DNA of 64,000 nucleotides from Caulobacteraceae bacterium PMMR1 (GCA_000733915.1 JPOM01000001.1:682001-746000), one strand, 5' to 3'; shown: positions 36,607-50,612, counted from the stretch's first letter. The notes: generated from the letters alone by a model not told the origin. Made by a program: numbers and translations.

Positions 36607-39387
36607 TCAGACCAGCGCGCCGTGGCAGTGCTTGAACTTCTTGCCCGATCCGCAGGGGCACATGGCGTTTCGCGCCGTGCGCTCCCAGCCCGCCGGCAGG
36701 TCCTCCACCGGCAGCGCCGCGGCGAGGGCCGGGTCCAGGAAGCCGCCCTCCGAGCCCAGCGCCGCGCCGGATCGCGCCGCGTTCTCGCCCGTGGTGGGAT
36801 CGAGATGCACCTCGAAGGCCTGCGGCGGCTGGGGGGCGAAGGCTTCCGGCGGCTGGAACTGGAACTCCACCGTCATGATCCAGCGCGTCACGTCCTGGCG
36901 CAGATCGATCAGCAGCTTCTCGAACAGGGAGAAGGCCTCGGTCTTGTATTCGTTCAGCGGATCGCGCTGGCCATAGCCGCGCAGGCCGATCACCTGGCGC
37001 AGGTGGTCCAGGTGGGTCAGGTGCTCGCGCCAGTGCAGGTCGATCATCTGCAGCAGGAAGTTCTTCTCGACCTCGCGCATCTGCTCAGGGCCGAGCTGGG
37101 CCTCGCGCTCGGCGGCGCGGGCGTCGGCGGCCTCGTTGATGCGCCGGGCGATCTCCTCCTGCTCGATCCCGTCCTCCTGCGCCCAGGCCTGCACGGGCAG
37201 GTCCAGACCGAGGTAGGTGCGCAACCGCTCCGCTAGGCCCTCCACATCCCACTGCTCGGCGTATTGCTTGGGCGGGAGGTGGCGGGTGACGAAGTCGTCG
37301 ATCGTGTCGCGCCGCATCTCGGTGGCGATCTCCGACAGGTCGGTCGCCTCCATGAACTCCTGGCGCTGCTCGAAGATGGCCTTGCGCTGGTCGTTGACGA
37401 CGTCGTCGTACTTCAGGAGGTTCTTGCGGATCTCGTAGTTTCGCTGCTCTACGCGCTTCTGGGCGGTGGCGATGGCGGAGTTCAGCCACTTGTGGGTGAT
37501 CGCCTCGCCCTCCGCCACGCCGAAGGTGCGCATGATGCTGTCGAGGCGATCGCCCGCGAAGATGCGCAGCAGGTCGTCCTCGCAGGAGAGGAAGAACTTG
37601 GAGCGGCCGGGGTCGCCCTGACGGCCCGTGCGGCCGCGGAGCTGGTTGTCGATGCGGCGGCTCTCGTGGCGCTCGGTGCCGAGCACGTAGAGACCGCCCG
37701 CGGCGAGGGCCTGCGCCTTCTTGGCGGCGATGTCGGCCTTGAATTCGGCCTCCATCGCCTTGGCCTCGTCTTCGGACACCTCGCGCCCGAGCCCGCGCTG
37801 CTCGTTGCGCCAGCGCTCCATGCGCATCTCGAGGTTGCCGCCGAGCTGGATGTCGGTCCCGCGGCCGGCCATGTTGGTGGCGATGGTCACCGCGCCCGGC
37901 ACGCCGGCCTCGGCCACGATGTAGGCTTCCTGCTCGTGGTAGCGGGCGTTCAGCACATTGTGCGGGATGCCTCGGCGCTTCTGGCCGTCCTGCTCGAACT
38001 CGTAGGCGTTCAGGAACTCCGAAAGCAACTCGGACTTCTCGATCGACACCGTGCCGACCAGGATCGGCTGGCCGCGCACGTAGCAGTCGGCGATCTGGGC
38101 GGCGATGGCGCGGGTCTTCTCCGCATAGGTGCGATAGACCTCGTCGTCCTCGTCGATGCGGGCGACGGGGCGGTTGGTCGGGATCTCCGAGACCTCCATC
38201 TTGTAGATGTCGGAGAACTCCTGCGCCTCGGTCGCGGCGGTCCCGGTCATGCCCGAGAGCTTCTTGTAGAGGCGGAAGTAGTTCTGGATCGTCACCGAGG
38301 CCAGGGTCTGGTTCTCGGGCTGAATCTCGACGCCTTCCTTGGCCTCGATCGCCTGGTGCAGCCCTTCGGACAGGCGGCGGCCCTGCATCATGCGGCCGGT
38401 AAACTCGTCGATCAGCATGACCTCGCCGGCGCGGATGATGTAGTCCTTGTCGCGCTGGTAGAGCACATTGGCGCGCAGCGCCTGGTTGACGTGGTGCACG
38501 ACCGAGACGTTTGCAGGATCGTAGAGGCCCGCGGAGTCCGTCTCCAGATAGCCGCCCGCGAGCAGCATCTCCTCGACGGTCTCGTTGCCGTGCTCGGTCA
38601 GGATGACCTGGCGCTGCTTCTCGTCGTGCTCGAAGGTGGCGGGGTCCTGGATCAGCTCCTTCACAACCTTGTCGATGGTCCGATAGAAGTCCGAGCGGTC
38701 CTCCGTCGGGCCGGAGATGATCAGCGGGGTGCGAGCCTCGTCGATCAGGATGCTGTCGACCTCGTCCACGATCGCGAAGTTGTGGCCGCGCTGAACCATG
38801 TCGCGCACGTCGTAGACGAGATTGTCGCGCAGATAGTCGAAGCCGAATTCGTTGTTGGTGCCGTAGGTGACGTCGCTCTGATAGGCGCGCTGCCGCTCGC
38901 CCTGGCTGAGGCCGTTCACGATCACGCCCACGCTCATGCCGAGGAAGCCGTAGATCCGGCCCATCCACTCCGCGTCGCGCCGGGCGAGGTAGTCGTTGAC
39001 GGTCACCACGTGCACGCCCTTGCCGTCCAGCGCGTTGAGATAAACGGGCAGGGTGCCGACCAGGGTCTTGCCCTCGCCGGTGCGCATCTCAGCAATGCCG
39101 CCCTTGTGCAGGCACATGCCGCCGATCAGCTGCACGTCGTAGTGCCGCTGTCCGAGCGTCCGCTTGGCCGCCTCGCGCACCGCGGCGAAGGCCTCGATCA
39201 GCAGGTCGTCGAGGGTCTCGCCCTTCTGAAGGCGCGCGCGGAACTCCTCGGTCTTGCCGCGCAGCTCCGCGTCGGACAGCGCCGCCATCCGGGGTTCCAG
39301 CGCATTGATCGCCTCCACCTTGGGACGCAGGCTTTTCACCTTGCGTTCGTTGGAGGAGCCGAGAAAACGACGGGCCAGAGCGAGCAT
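36607..39387 (-). CDS. secA: SecA, preprotein translocase ATPase
   Basis: This 926-residue protein carries the SecA DEAD motor: Walker [34 protein letters not shown], and motif VI in [14 protein letters not shown]. The preprotein cross-linking, helical wing and scaffold domains follow. The extreme C-terminus holds the zinc-binding tail [14 protein letters not shown] that contacts SecB and phospholipids. It pushes unfolded preproteins through SecYEG. Start and length are standard for alphaproteobacteria ([20 protein letters not shown]). It is divergent from a parvulin-like lipoprotein gene and is the first core gene after the accessory patch. Confidence 0.98.
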   Translation of the reverse strand: MLALARRFLGSSNERKVKSLRPKVEAINALEPRMAALSDAELRGKTEEFRARLQKGETLDDLLIEAFAAVREAAKRTLGQRHYDVQLIGGMCLHKGGIAEMRTGEGKTLVGTLPVYLNALDGKGVHVVTVNDYLARRDAEWMGRIYGFLGMSVGVIVNGLSQGERQRAYQSDVTYGTNNEFGFDYLRDNLVYDVRDMVQRGHNFAIVDEVDSILIDEARTPLIISGPTEDRSDFYRTIDKVVKELIQDPATFEHDEKQRQVILTEHGNETVEEMLLAGGYLETDSAGLYDPANVSVVHHVNQALRANVLYQRDKDYIIRAGEVMLIDEFTGRMMQGRRLSEGLHQAIEAKEGVEIQPENQTLASVTIQNYFRLYKKLSGMTGTAATEAQEFSDIYKMEVSEIPTNRPVARIDEDDEVYRTYAEKTRAIAAQIADCYVRGQPILVGTVSIEKSELLSEFLNAYEFEQDGQKRRGIPHNVLNARYHEQEAYIVAEAGVPGAVTIATNMAGRGTDIQLGGNLEMRMERWRNEQRGLGREVSEDEAKAMEAEFKADIAAKKAQALAAGGLYVLGTERHESRRIDNQLRGRTGRQGDPGRSKFFLSCEDDLLRIFAGDRLDSIMRTFGVAEGEAITHKWLNSAIATAQKRVEQRNYEIRKNLLKYDDVVNDQRKAIFEQRQEFMEATDLSEIATEMRRDTIDDFVTRHLPPKQYAEQWDVEGLAERLRTYLGLDLPVQAWAQEDGIEQEEIARRINEAADARAAEREAQLGPEQMREVEKNFLLQMIDLHWREHLTHLDHLRQVIGLRGYGQRDPLNEYKTEAFSLFEKLLIDLRQDVTRWIMTVEFQFQPPEAFAPQPPQAFEVHLDPTTGENAARSGAALGSEGGFLDPALAAALPVEDLPAGWERTARNAMCPCGSGKKFKHCHGALV

Positions 39388-39576
39388 GAAGGGTCCGAAC
39401 TCGAGAGCGTCCGCATGTATCGCCTGCGGACCGTCCCGGAAGACTAGGGATCAAGCGGAGCGGAAATACGGCCCGCGGCGACGGCTGCGCCCTGCCGGAA
39501 AACCGCTCGACTTGCGGGCGCGCGAGACTTAGGCAAGCCCCCTTACCCTGTCAACGCGACCGGGAGCGGCGAGGCT

Positions 39577-40245
39577 TTGGGCCGGGGACTGGCGATCGCA
39601 AGACAGGGGGGCGGAGCGCGGCGGGCGGGCCTAGGCTGGGCGGGCCCAGGCTTGGCGGGCCTCGGCTGTGCAGGTTTTCTGGGCCTGAGCGCTCTGGCGC
39701 TCGCCGCTTGCGGGCCGCAGGCCGCGCCGGATCGCGCGCCGGAGCCCGGCGACCGCGTCGTCGCGCGCGTCGGGCCCGAGGCCGTCTACCTCTCCGACGT
39801 GCGCCGCGCCGCCCAGGCGCAGGGCGCAATCGGGGAGGGGGAGGCGCTGGACCCCGCCTCCGACCTTTATCGCTCGGTGCTGGACGAGCTGATCGACCGC
39901 AAGCTGCTGGCCCGGGAGGCGCAGCGGCTGCACCTGGACCGCGACCCCGCCGTCGCTCGGCGGCTGAAGGCGCTGCGGGAGAAGGCGCTGGCCGACGTGC
40001 TGGTCTCCAGGGCGGTGGACCGGCGCGTCACCGACGAGGCCGTGCGCGAGCTCTACGCCGCGCAGCAGAAGCAACCCGCCGCCAGGCCGCTCAGCCTGGA
40101 GGCCGCGCGCCCCGAGATCGTGCGCTACCTGACCTTCGACGAGGTCCGCACCCTCCTCGCCCGCCTGCGCCAGGAGACCTCGGTGCAGGTCTTTCCCGCC
40201 CCCCGATCCGCCGCCAAGCCTGATCCCGCCGGAGCCCGCCCGTGA
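39577..40245 (+). CDS. SurA/PpiC-related periplasmic lipoprotein (parvulin-like, lacking a full PPIase domain)
   Basis: The 222-residue frame starts at TTG 39577 with GGGAG 10 bases upstream. A hydrophobic Gly/Ala-rich signal ends in the lipobox ALAAC (Cys45). The mature protein has the SurA/PpiC N-terminal chaperone segment (VLDELIDRKLLAREAQRLHL, VARRLKALREKALADVLVS) and then stops early, so the catalytic parvulin fold is absent or rudimentary. It may be a folding helper for secreted proteins, consistent with its divergent position beside secA. The signal region contains three 15-bp tandem repeats that lengthen it beyond the usual 20-25 residues. It overlaps argJ as GTGA. Confidence 0.75.
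   Translation: MGRGLAIARQGGGARRAGLGWAGPGLAGLGCAGFLGLSALALAACGPQAAPDRAPEPGDRVVARVGPEAVYLSDVRRAAQAQGAIGEGEALDPASDLYRSVLDELIDRKLLAREAQRLHLDRDPAVARRLKALREKALADVLVSRAVDRRVTDEAVRELYAAQQKQPAARPLSLEAARPEIVRYLTFDEVRTLLARLRQETSVQVFPAPRSAAKPDPAGARP
39625..39669 (+). repeat. Tandem 15-bp repeat (three copies) inside a lipoprotein signal peptide
   Basis: Three imperfect 15-base units (39625-39639, 39640-39654, 39655-39669), all beginning GCGGGCC and containing GGCT, encode AGLGW, AGPGL and AGLGC in frame. Copy-number change would lengthen or shorten the signal peptide by five residues without breaking the frame. Confidence 0.75.
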
Positions 40246-41516
40246 CCGCCGCCCCCGCCGCCGCCTCCGCCCCTGGCAAGCCCGGCCTCGCCGTCTCGCC
40301 CCTCGCCACGCCCTTCCCTGAGATTGCGCCGGTGCCGGGGGTCCAGCTCGCGATCGGCCGGGCGGGGCTTTACAAGCACGAGCGTGCAGACGTGGTCCTG
40401 ATGCGCTTCAGCGCCGGCACGACCTGCGCGGGCGTGTTCACCCGCCACAACGTGGGCGCCGCGCCCGTGGACTGGTGCAAGGCGGCGCTGAGGGCGACCC
40501 GCGGGCGGGCGCAGGCGCTGCTCGTCAACGCCGGCTGCGCGAACAGCTTCACAGGGTCGGCGGGCGCGCAGGCGGTCGTGCGCGTCATGGAGGCCGTCGC
40601 GACCGACCTCGGCTGCCGCGACCGCGAGGTGCTGATGGCCTCCACCGGCGTGATCGGCGTGCTCTTGCCCTACGGCAAGATCCTGAACGTGCTGCCGAGC
40701 CTGACCGAGCGGCTGGACGGGGCGGCCTGGGCCGAAGCCGCCCGGGCCATCATGACCACCGACACCTTCCCCAAGGGCGCGACCGCCGACTGCGAGGTCG
40801 ACGGCCGCCGGGTGCGCATCGCGGGCGTCTGCAAGGGCTCGGGCATGATCGCGCCCAACATGGCGACCATGCTGGCGTTCCTGGCCACCGACGCCGCGCT
40901 CGCGCCCGAGGCGCTCGACGTGCTGCTGCGCGAGGCGGTGGAGGACAGCTTCAACGCGGTCACGGTCGATGGCGACCGATCCACCAACGATACGGCCTTG
41001 CTTTTCGCGACCGGCCGCTGCGGCGGGCCGGCGATCGCCAACCCTCGCGACCCGCGGCTGCAGGGCTTTCGCGAGGCCCTGAACGCCGTGTGCCTGGACC
41101 TCGCCCAGCAGCTGGTGCGCGACGGGGAGGGCGCGAGCAAGTTCGTGAAGGTGACGGTGAACCAGGCCGCCTCGGTCGCCTCCGCCCGCAAAATCGCCCG
41201 CACCATCTGCGAGAGCCCGCTGGTGAAGACCGCCCTCGCCGGCGAGGACGCCAACTGGGGCCGCATCGTTATGGCGGTGGGGCGCGCCGACGAGCCCATC
41301 CTGCGCGAGAAGATCGCCATCCGTTTCGGGCCGCTCTGGGCGGCGCGGGGCGGGCAGGTCGCGCCGGACTATGACGAAGCGGCCATGAGCGCCTACGTGA
41401 AGGGCGCCGAGCTAGAGATCGAGGTCGACGTCGGCGCCGGCGACGCCTCGGCCGTCATGTGGACCTGCGACCTGACCCACGGATACATCTCGATCAACGG
41501 CGACTACCGGAGCTGA
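40242..41516 (+). CDS. argJ: ArgJ, glutamate N-acetyltransferase / N-acetylglutamate synthase
   Basis: This 424-residue protein has the ArgJ self-cleavage site in CKGSGMIAPNMATMLAFLA, with Thr209 as nucleophile and new N-terminus of the beta chain. Other motifs are ALLVNAGCANSFTGSAGAQA, a FNAVTVDGDRSTNDT substrate loop and WTCDLTHGYISINGDYRS at the C-terminus. It recycles the acetyl group from N-acetylornithine to glutamate in arginine synthesis; bifunctionality cannot be judged from sequence. GTG 40242 overlaps the previous stop (GTGA). Confidence 0.96.
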   Translation: MTAAPAAASAPGKPGLAVSPLATPFPEIAPVPGVQLAIGRAGLYKHERADVVLMRFSAGTTCAGVFTRHNVGAAPVDWCKAALRATRGRAQALLVNAGCANSFTGSAGAQAVVRVMEAVATDLGCRDREVLMASTGVIGVLLPYGKILNVLPSLTERLDGAAWAEAARAIMTTDTFPKGATADCEVDGRRVRIAGVCKGSGMIAPNMATMLAFLATDAALAPEALDVLLREAVEDSFNAVTVDGDRSTNDTALLFATGRCGGPAIANPRDPRLQGFREALNAVCLDLAQQLVRDGEGASKFVKVTVNQAASVASARKIARTICESPLVKTALAGEDANWGRIVMAVGRADEPILREKIAIRFGPLWAARGGQVAPDYDEAAMSAYVKGAELEIEVDVGAGDASAVMWTCDLTHGYISINGDYRS

Positions 41517-41530
41517 GCGGGGGCGGGTCG

Positions 41531-42040
41531 CTAGCCTGCGTCCGCCGGAGTGATGAAGGGCGTCAGGCGCGTCACGAGGACCGAGGGAGGGCGACGCGGG
41601 CGGCCCTGCAGGTCGATGCAGGCGGCGAACACGAGCGCTTCGCACAGGACCTCCTGGCCGCGCATGATAGCCTGGCGGGCGTTCAGCTTCGCCCCGCGCA
41701 ACCTCTCCCAGCGCGTGCGCACCAGGAGCGCATCGTCGATCCGCGCCGGGCGCTTGAAGTCGATCTCCATGCGCACGATCACGAAGGCGGCGGGGTCCTC
41801 CCGCTCCAGAAGGCTCGTGTGGTCCGCCCCGGCGATGCGCAGGAAATCCGACCGGCCTCTCTCAAAATAGCGCACGTAGTTGGCGTGGTAGACGACGCCG
41901 GTGAAGTCAGTGTCCTCGTAGTAGACCCGCACCGGCAGCACGTGCTCGATCCCCTCCAGCCAGCCGGCCGAGGGTTCGGGGGGCGACGCTTGCGGGGCGG
42001 CGTTCGGCGCCAGGGGCGGAGGGGACGACGGCGGGGCCAT
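41531..42040 (-). CDS. ybgC: YbgC-type acyl-CoA thioesterase (hotdog fold)
   Basis: This 169-residue protein has a Pro/Ala-rich N-terminal extension of about 35 residues. A hotdog thioesterase follows, containing YYEDTDFTGVVYHANYVRYF with the catalytic Asp, then EIDFKRPARIDDALLV. YbgC enzymes hydrolyse short acyl-CoA or acyl-ACP and usually sit in front of tolQRAB. No tol genes lie within this window, because the gene converges on argJ. The start is ATG 42038-42040. Confidence 0.85.
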   Translation of the reverse strand: MAPPSSPPPLAPNAAPQASPPEPSAGWLEGIEHVLPVRVYYEDTDFTGVVYHANYVRYFERGRSDFLRIAGADHTSLLEREDPAAFVIVRMEIDFKRPARIDDALLVRTRWERLRGAKLNARQAIMRGQEVLCEALVFAACIDLQGRPRRPPSVLVTRLTPFITPADAG

Positions 42041-42215
42041 GCCGTCCTGCTAACCGCCTCCGCGGCGTCCGCAAAGCCTGACCGCCACGCGTTAACAACG
42101 TTCAGGTCCGGTTCAGCCGCAGTCGGATAATTCAAGAACCATCGCGCGAAACCCGCACGCCGACCTTTCATCAGACCGTGCGTCCCGGGCTTTAGCGAAC
42201 CGCAAGGAGGAGATC

Positions 42216-42602
42216 ATGAAGAAGATCCTGACCGGCGCGCTGGCGGCCCTCAGCCTCGGTGGCGCGGCGCTGTCTGGCGCGACCCCCGCCGCAGCCCAGC
42301 ACTGGGGCGGCTACGGCGAGCATCACGAGGGGTGGGGCGGCTATCGCGGCTACTACCACCACGACCATGACCGCGACGGCGCCGGAATCGCGCTGGGCGT
42401 CCTGGGCGGCCTCGCCGTCGGCGCGGCGATCGCAAGCAGCAGCCACCCGCACTACTATGCGCCGGCGCCTCGCTACTACGCCGCTCCGCCTCCGGCCTAC
42501 TACGTCGGCCCGACGTACTACTACGCGGGTCCGGTGTGCCGGACGCATTACCGCTGGGACCCCTACTGGGGTCGCTATGTGACGGTGGAGCGCTGCTACT
42601 GA
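42216..42602 (+). CDS. Secreted His/Tyr/Gly-rich small protein
   Basis: A strong Shine-Dalgarno (AAGGAGGAG) precedes ATG 42216. The 128-residue product has a signal peptide (MKKILTGALAALSLGGAALS, cleaved near AAAQ). A GGY/HHD-rich segment follows, then a glycine-zipper-like helix (IALGVLGGLAVGAAIASSS) and a Tyr/Pro-rich tail ending CRTHYRWDPYWGRYVTVERC. It is probably an envelope protein. The paired cysteines and the His-rich stretch could bind metal, but this is speculative. It is followed by an excellent terminator, so it is monocistronic and possibly well expressed. Confidence 0.75.
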   Translation: MKKILTGALAALSLGGAALSGATPAAAQHWGGYGEHHEGWGGYRGYYHHDHDRDGAGIALGVLGGLAVGAAIASSSHPHYYAPAPRYYAAPPPAYYVGPTYYYAGPVCRTHYRWDPYWGRYVTVERCY

Positions 42603-42632
42603 GCGCGCCCCGCCCCGCCTGAGCTGAAGGAG

Positions 42633-42664
42633 CCCCGCAGGTCCGCCTGCGGGGTTTCTCTTTG
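42633..42664 (+). terminator. Rho-independent terminator after the 42216-42602 gene
   Basis: CCCCGCAGG (42633-42641), loop TCCG, then CCTGCGGGG (42646-42654) form a perfect 9-bp stem directly followed by TTTCTCTTTG. It is the clearest intrinsic terminator in the window. Confidence 0.85.
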
Positions 42665-42720
42665 CGGCGCGCGGAAATCGGGGTCGTATTTTCCCACGCG
42701 CTCAGGCTAGCATGGCGGGC

Positions 42721-43740
42721 ATGAAACTCGCGTCTTTGAAGGGCGGCCGCGACGGGCGGCTGGCGGTGGTGTCCCTTGACCTCGCCTGGTGCGCCCTGGC
42801 CGATCCGATCGTGCCGACCCTGCAGGCCGCGCTGGACGACTGGGACCGCTACGCGCCGCAGCTCAAGGCGCTGTCGGAGAGCCTGGAGCATGGCGGCGTG
42901 CCGCGCCTGCGTTTCCACGAGCACGAGGCCGCCTCGCCGCTCCCGCGGGCGTACCAGTGGGCGGACGGCTCGGCCTATGTGAACCATGTGCAGCTGGTGC
43001 GGCAGGCGCGGGGCGCTGAGATGCCCGAGAGCTTCTGGACCGACCCCCTGATGTATCAGGGCGGGTCCGACGGGTTCCTGGGCCCGCGCGATCCCATCCC
43101 GCTCGCGGACGAGGCCTTCGGCTGCGACCTGGAGGCCGAGGTGGCCGTGATCACCGGCGACGTGCCCATGGGCGCCTCGGTGGAGACGGCCCGGGCGGCG
43201 ATCCGGCTCATCCTGCTGGTCAATGACGTGAGCCTCAGGAACCTCATCCCGAAAGAGTTGAGCAAGGGCTTCGGCTTCTTCCAGTCCAAGCCCGCCTCGG
43301 CCTTCTCCCCTGTGGCGGTGACGCCGGACGAGCTCGGACCGGCCTGGGACGGCGGGCGGCTGCACGGCCCCCTGGAGACGTTCGTGAACGGGGAGCCGCT
43401 CGGCCGGGCGGATGCGGGCGTCGACATGACCTTCGACTTTCCCACGCTGATCGCGCACGCCGCCAGGACGCGGAGCCTTTCTGCGGGAACGATCATCGGT
43501 TCAGGCACGGTCTCCAACCGCGGGCCGGACGGCGGGCCTGGGCGGCCGATCGCGGAAGGCGGGGTGGGCTACGCCTGCCTGGCGGAGGTCCGCACGGTGG
43601 AGACGATCCTGCACGGCGCGCCCAAGACGCCCTTCCTGCGCCACGGCGACGTGGTGCGCATCGAATACGGCGGCGTCCGCGGCCGCCATATGTTCGGCGC
43701 GATCGAGCAGCGGGTCGAGGCGCCGCCGCCGGCGTCTTAG
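42721..43740 (+). CDS. Fumarylacetoacetate hydrolase (FAH) family protein
   Basis: This protein of about 339 residues starts MKLASLKGGRDGRLAVVSLD, the usual start of one FAH subfamily; an in-frame ATG three codons earlier is also possible. Metal-binding acidic residues lie in CDLEAEVAVITGDVPMG and the active-site loop is YQGGSDGFLGPRDPIP. SGTVSNRGPDGG and the basic RGRHMFG complete the fold. FAH members cleave C-C bonds in diketo acids or decarboxylate; the substrate here is unknown. Its stop overlaps the rimM stop in TTAG. Confidence 0.88.
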   Translation: MKLASLKGGRDGRLAVVSLDLAWCALADPIVPTLQAALDDWDRYAPQLKALSESLEHGGVPRLRFHEHEAASPLPRAYQWADGSAYVNHVQLVRQARGAEMPESFWTDPLMYQGGSDGFLGPRDPIPLADEAFGCDLEAEVAVITGDVPMGASVETARAAIRLILLVNDVSLRNLIPKELSKGFGFFQSKPASAFSPVAVTPDELGPAWDGGRLHGPLETFVNGEPLGRADAGVDMTFDFPTLIAHAARTRSLSAGTIIGSGTVSNRGPDGGPGRPIAEGGVGYACLAEVRTVETILHGAPKTPFLRHGDVVRIEYGGVRGRHMFGAIEQRVEAPPPAS

Positions 43741-44282
43741 CTGTCTTCGGGCGAGGTCGTCTCGTCGCCGGCCTCGATCTCCGGCGGCGGCACGATCACG
43801 ATCAGGCCGGCGGCGAGATCGATGCGGGGCGCGACCTCGCGCGTGAAGGGATAGAGCGCCGTGGGGCGGCCTTGGCCCGGATCGACCTCCAGAATGTCGC
43901 CCGCGCCAAAGTCGTGCACCGCCTTCACCGTCCCCATGGGCGCGCCCTCGGCATCGACGGCGCGAAGTCCGATCAGGTCGGCGAGGTAGAACTCGTCCTC
44001 GTCCTCCGGCGGGGGGAGGGCGGTCCGGGGCACGTGCAGCCGCAGGCCGCGCAGGGCCTCGGCCGCTTCGCGGGTCGCGACCTCCTCGGCCCGGACGACC
44101 AGCTCGCCGGGCTTGTGCAATCGCCCGCCCGTGAGCGTCAGGGCGGGGGTCCCGTCCTCGCGGACGAGACGGCCGTAGCGCAGCAGCGCGAGCGGCTCCG
44201 CCGTATAGGAGCTCAGCCGCACCTCGCCGCGGACGCCGAATGCGCCCGCGACGCGGCCGACCAGGACCAGCTTGGGCCTCAC
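43737..44282 (-). CDS. rimM: RimM, 16S rRNA processing / 30S maturation factor
   Basis: This 181-residue protein opens with [16 protein letters not shown], typical of RimM, and has a PRC-barrel C-domain ([39 protein letters not shown]). It binds S19 and assists 30S head maturation. The start overlaps the rpsP stop by four bases. In many bacteria trmD and rplS follow; here the neighbour is a convergent FAH-family gene, so they must lie elsewhere. Confidence 0.93.
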   Translation of the reverse strand: MRPKLVLVGRVAGAFGVRGEVRLSSYTAEPLALLRYGRLVREDGTPALTLTGGRLHKPGELVVRAEEVATREAAEALRGLRLHVPRTALPPPEDEDEFYLADLIGLRAVDAEGAPMGTVKAVHDFGAGDILEVDPGQGRPTALYPFTREVAPRIDLAAGLIVIVPPPEIEAGDETTSPEDS

Positions 44283-44794
44283 GTCTGCGCAGGGGCCTCT
44301 TCGGCGGGCGCAGCATCTGCTTCGGCCGGAGCAGCTTCGGCGTCGGCGGGCGCGGCTTCGGCCGCGGGCTCATCCGCGGCGGGCGCCTCGACAGGCGCGG
44401 GCGCCGCCGCGGCAGCGGCCGCCTCGGCGCGGGCGGCGGCTTCGGCTTCCGCGCGATCGGCTTCGCGTTGGGCGCGTTCGGCGGCGCGCTCCTGAGCCTT
44501 CTTGCCCGGCTGACCCTTCTTCGGGTTGTTGCCGTGCTGCCAGGCGACGATGCCCTCCGCGGCCAGGAAGCGGGCGACGCGGTCGCTCGGCTGGGCCCCC
44601 TTCGCGATCCAGTCCTGGATGCGCTCGGTCTTCAGGGTGACGCGCGGCGCCGGGCCGTCCTTGGCCAGCATCGGGTTGTAGGTCCCGACCTTCTCTATGA
44701 AGCGGCCGTCGCGGGGCGAATGGCTGTCGGCCACCACGATGGAGTAATAAGGCCGCTTCTTAGCGCCGCCGCGGGTCAGTCGGATTTTCAGCAT
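44279..44794 (-). CDS. rpsP: 30S ribosomal protein S16 with long Ala/Glu/Pro C-terminal extension
   Basis: Residues 1-80 are standard S16 ([49 protein letters not shown]). A highly charged linker follows ([20 protein letters not shown]) and then about 65 residues of Ala/Glu/Pro/Asp, giving 171 residues instead of the usual 80-100. The tail is low-complexity and acidic, so it would protrude from the 30S body. The core is intact. It is co-transcribed with ffh upstream (41-base gap) and rimM downstream. Confidence 0.95.
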   Translation of the reverse strand: MLKIRLTRGGAKKRPYYSIVVADSHSPRDGRFIEKVGTYNPMLAKDGPAPRVTLKTERIQDWIAKGAQPSDRVARFLAAEGIVAWQHGNNPKKGQPGKKAQERAAERAQREADRAEAEAAARAEAAAAAAAPAPVEAPAADEPAAEAAPADAEAAPAEADAAPAEEAPAQT

Positions 44795-44835
44795 CTCTCA
44801 GGGTCTCTTTTCTGTTTCGGCCTTGGTTGGAGGAG

Positions 44836-47900
<3,065 letters not shown>

Positions 47901-47918
47901 GCCGGGCGCCTGAGCGTC

Positions 47919-48935
47919 GTGCGCGTGAGCTTCCCCCTGGCGGTCGTCGGCGCCGCCTTCCTGTCCTGGGTGCTGTGCCGGCTGGTGCTGGCGGCGGGTC
48001 CCGTGGACCGGCCCCGGGCCCGCGGCACTCATGATCGCGCCACGGTGACGAGCGGCGGCGTGGCCATTGTGGTCGCCACCGCGGTCGCGACCGGCTGGGC
48101 GGCTCAAGGCCTGCATCTGGGATCGCCGGCGGCGGCCTGGTCGCTGGCCCTGGCCGCGATCCTGGCGATGGCCGGCCTGATCGACGATGTGATCGACCTC
48201 GGCGCCTTGACCAAGCTCGGGCTTCAGCTCGGCCTGGCCCTGGGATTTGCGGCCTTCGCGCGCGTGCAGGCGCTGCCGGTGGCGGGGGCCGTCGTTCCGC
48301 TCGGAGCCGTGCTGGGCGCTTTGGGCTCGGTCGCCTGGATCGTGCTCGCCGCCAATGCAGTCAACTTCGTCGACGGCGCGAACGGGGTTGCGGCCGGCGG
48401 GGCGGCCTTCGCCTTCGCCGCCTTCGCAGCGGCGGCCCACGGGGGCGGAGCGGACGACCTGGCCCTGCTCGCCGGCTGTGCGGCCGCGGCCAACCTCGGG
48501 TTCCTCGGCTGGAACATGGCGGGGCGGCTGTTCCAGGGCGACGCCGGCGCGCTCTTCTCAGGCTTCCTGCTCGGGGCCTTGGCGGTGGTCGGGGCAGGGC
48601 CGTCGTCGGTGGGGCCGGTCTCGCCCTATGTGCTGCCGACGGCGCTGGCGCCGATCCTGACGGACGTGCTGGTGACCCTGGCGCTGCGGGCGTCGCGCCG
48701 CGAGCGCCTGTTCGAAGCGCACCGCAGCCATCTTTATCACCGCTGGCTGGAGGCGCTGGGCGGTTCGCACCTGAGGCTGGCGCTCAGGGTCTGGGCGATC
48801 GAGGCGGCCTTCGCCCTAGCCGCCCTGGGCGTGGCGGCGGCCCCGCCGCGCCTGCAAACCGCCGCCTTCCTGCTCTCGGCCTTCGTGAGCCTCAGCGGCT
48901 GGATCGTTCTGGACCGCCGCCTTCGTCCGGCCTGA
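47919..48935 (+). CDS. WecA/MraY-like polyprenyl-phosphate sugar-1-phosphate transferase (glycosyltransferase 4)
   Basis: This 338-residue protein has about ten membrane helices, the Asp-rich LIDDVIDLGAL motif (substrate/metal), NAVNFVDGANGVAAGG, and the cytoplasmic HRSHLYHR loop typical of WecA-type enzymes. It would transfer a sugar phosphate from a UDP-sugar to undecaprenyl phosphate, the first committed step of O-antigen or exopolysaccharide repeat synthesis. The start is GTG 47919. It is the only initiating-transferase-like gene in the window, about 35 kb from the EPS cluster, so a functional link is possible but unproven. Confidence 0.85.
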   Translation: MRVSFPLAVVGAAFLSWVLCRLVLAAGPVDRPRARGTHDRATVTSGGVAIVVATAVATGWAAQGLHLGSPAAAWSLALAAILAMAGLIDDVIDLGALTKLGLQLGLALGFAAFARVQALPVAGAVVPLGAVLGALGSVAWIVLAANAVNFVDGANGVAAGGAAFAFAAFAAAAHGGGADDLALLAGCAAAANLGFLGWNMAGRLFQGDAGALFSGFLLGALAVVGAGPSSVGPVSPYVLPTALAPILTDVLVTLALRASRRERLFEAHRSHLYHRWLEALGGSHLRLALRVWAIEAAFALAALGVAAAPPRLQTAAFLLSAFVSLSGWIVLDRRLRPA

Positions 48936-48936
48936 A

Positions 48937-48959
48937 GGCGGGCGCGCGCGGCGCCCGCC
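48937..48959. terminator. Hairpin between convergent WecA-like gene and tuf
   Basis: GGCGGGCG (48937-48944) and CGCCCGCC (48952-48959) form an 8-bp GC stem with a seven-base loop in the 39-base gap between the two stops. There is little T-run on either side, so it may serve as a bidirectional but imperfect terminator. Confidence 0.5.
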
Positions 48960-48974
48960 CTGCCGTTTGGCCGG

Positions 48975-50165
<1,191 letters not shown>

Positions 50166-50226
50166 GGCTCAACCTTGCGCGAGTGCTGGGACGGAGGCGT
50201 CGTCTACTGGGGAAGTCTGCGAGGTC

Positions 50227-50300
50227 TGGAGCGGGTAGCCGGGATCGAACCGGCATCCTCAGCTTGGAAGGCTGCTGCACTACCATTGTGCTATACCCGC
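50227..50300 (-). tRNA. tRNA-Gly (anticodon TCC), CCA encoded
   Basis: The minus strand folds as a cloverleaf with acceptor GCGGGTA/TACCCGC, D-arm AGCACAATGGTAGTGC, anticodon loop CTTCCAA (anticodon TCC, Gly), T-loop GGTTCGATCC and a genome-encoded CCA (plus 50227-50229). It is located between tRNA-Tyr and tuf. Confidence 0.95.
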
Positions 50301-50395
50301 CCGCGATACGCGATCTCCCGCTCCTGGTTCATGTCGGCCTGGAACGGCCGCCGTCGGACGGGCGCGGCCTTGTCGGAACCGGCGGGGTCAGCACG

Positions 50396-50479
50396 TGGTG
50401 GGGGAAGAAGGACTCGAACCTTCGAAGCTTACGCAGCGGATTTACAGTCCGCCCCCTTTGCCGCTCGGGACATTCCCCC
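50396..50479 (-). tRNA. tRNA-Tyr (anticodon GTA), CCA encoded
   Basis: The minus strand shows acceptor GGGGGAA/TTCCCCC, anticodon loop ACTGTAAAT (anticodon GTA, Tyr), a long variable arm of the class II type (GCGTAAGC region), T-arm GGTTCGAGTCC and an encoded CCA. It is the promoter-proximal gene of the tRNA-Tyr/tRNA-Gly/tuf transcript. Confidence 0.95.
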
Positions 50480-50612
50480 GCGCGCGTGACCTTGGGCCGA
50501 TCCCGGGGCGCATCCCCCGGCCGGGACGTCGGACGCTTCCGCCGGGCCTCGTCGCCCGCTAAGGGCTTGGAAAACCGGTCGAAGGCGGCCAGGGCCCCAA
50601 AACGGAGCGCGT

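Noticed and set aside
37264-39447. A 727-residue open frame antisense to secA
   Set aside because: It is a shadow of secA codon bias (Leu/Val/Asp/His-rich) with no motif.
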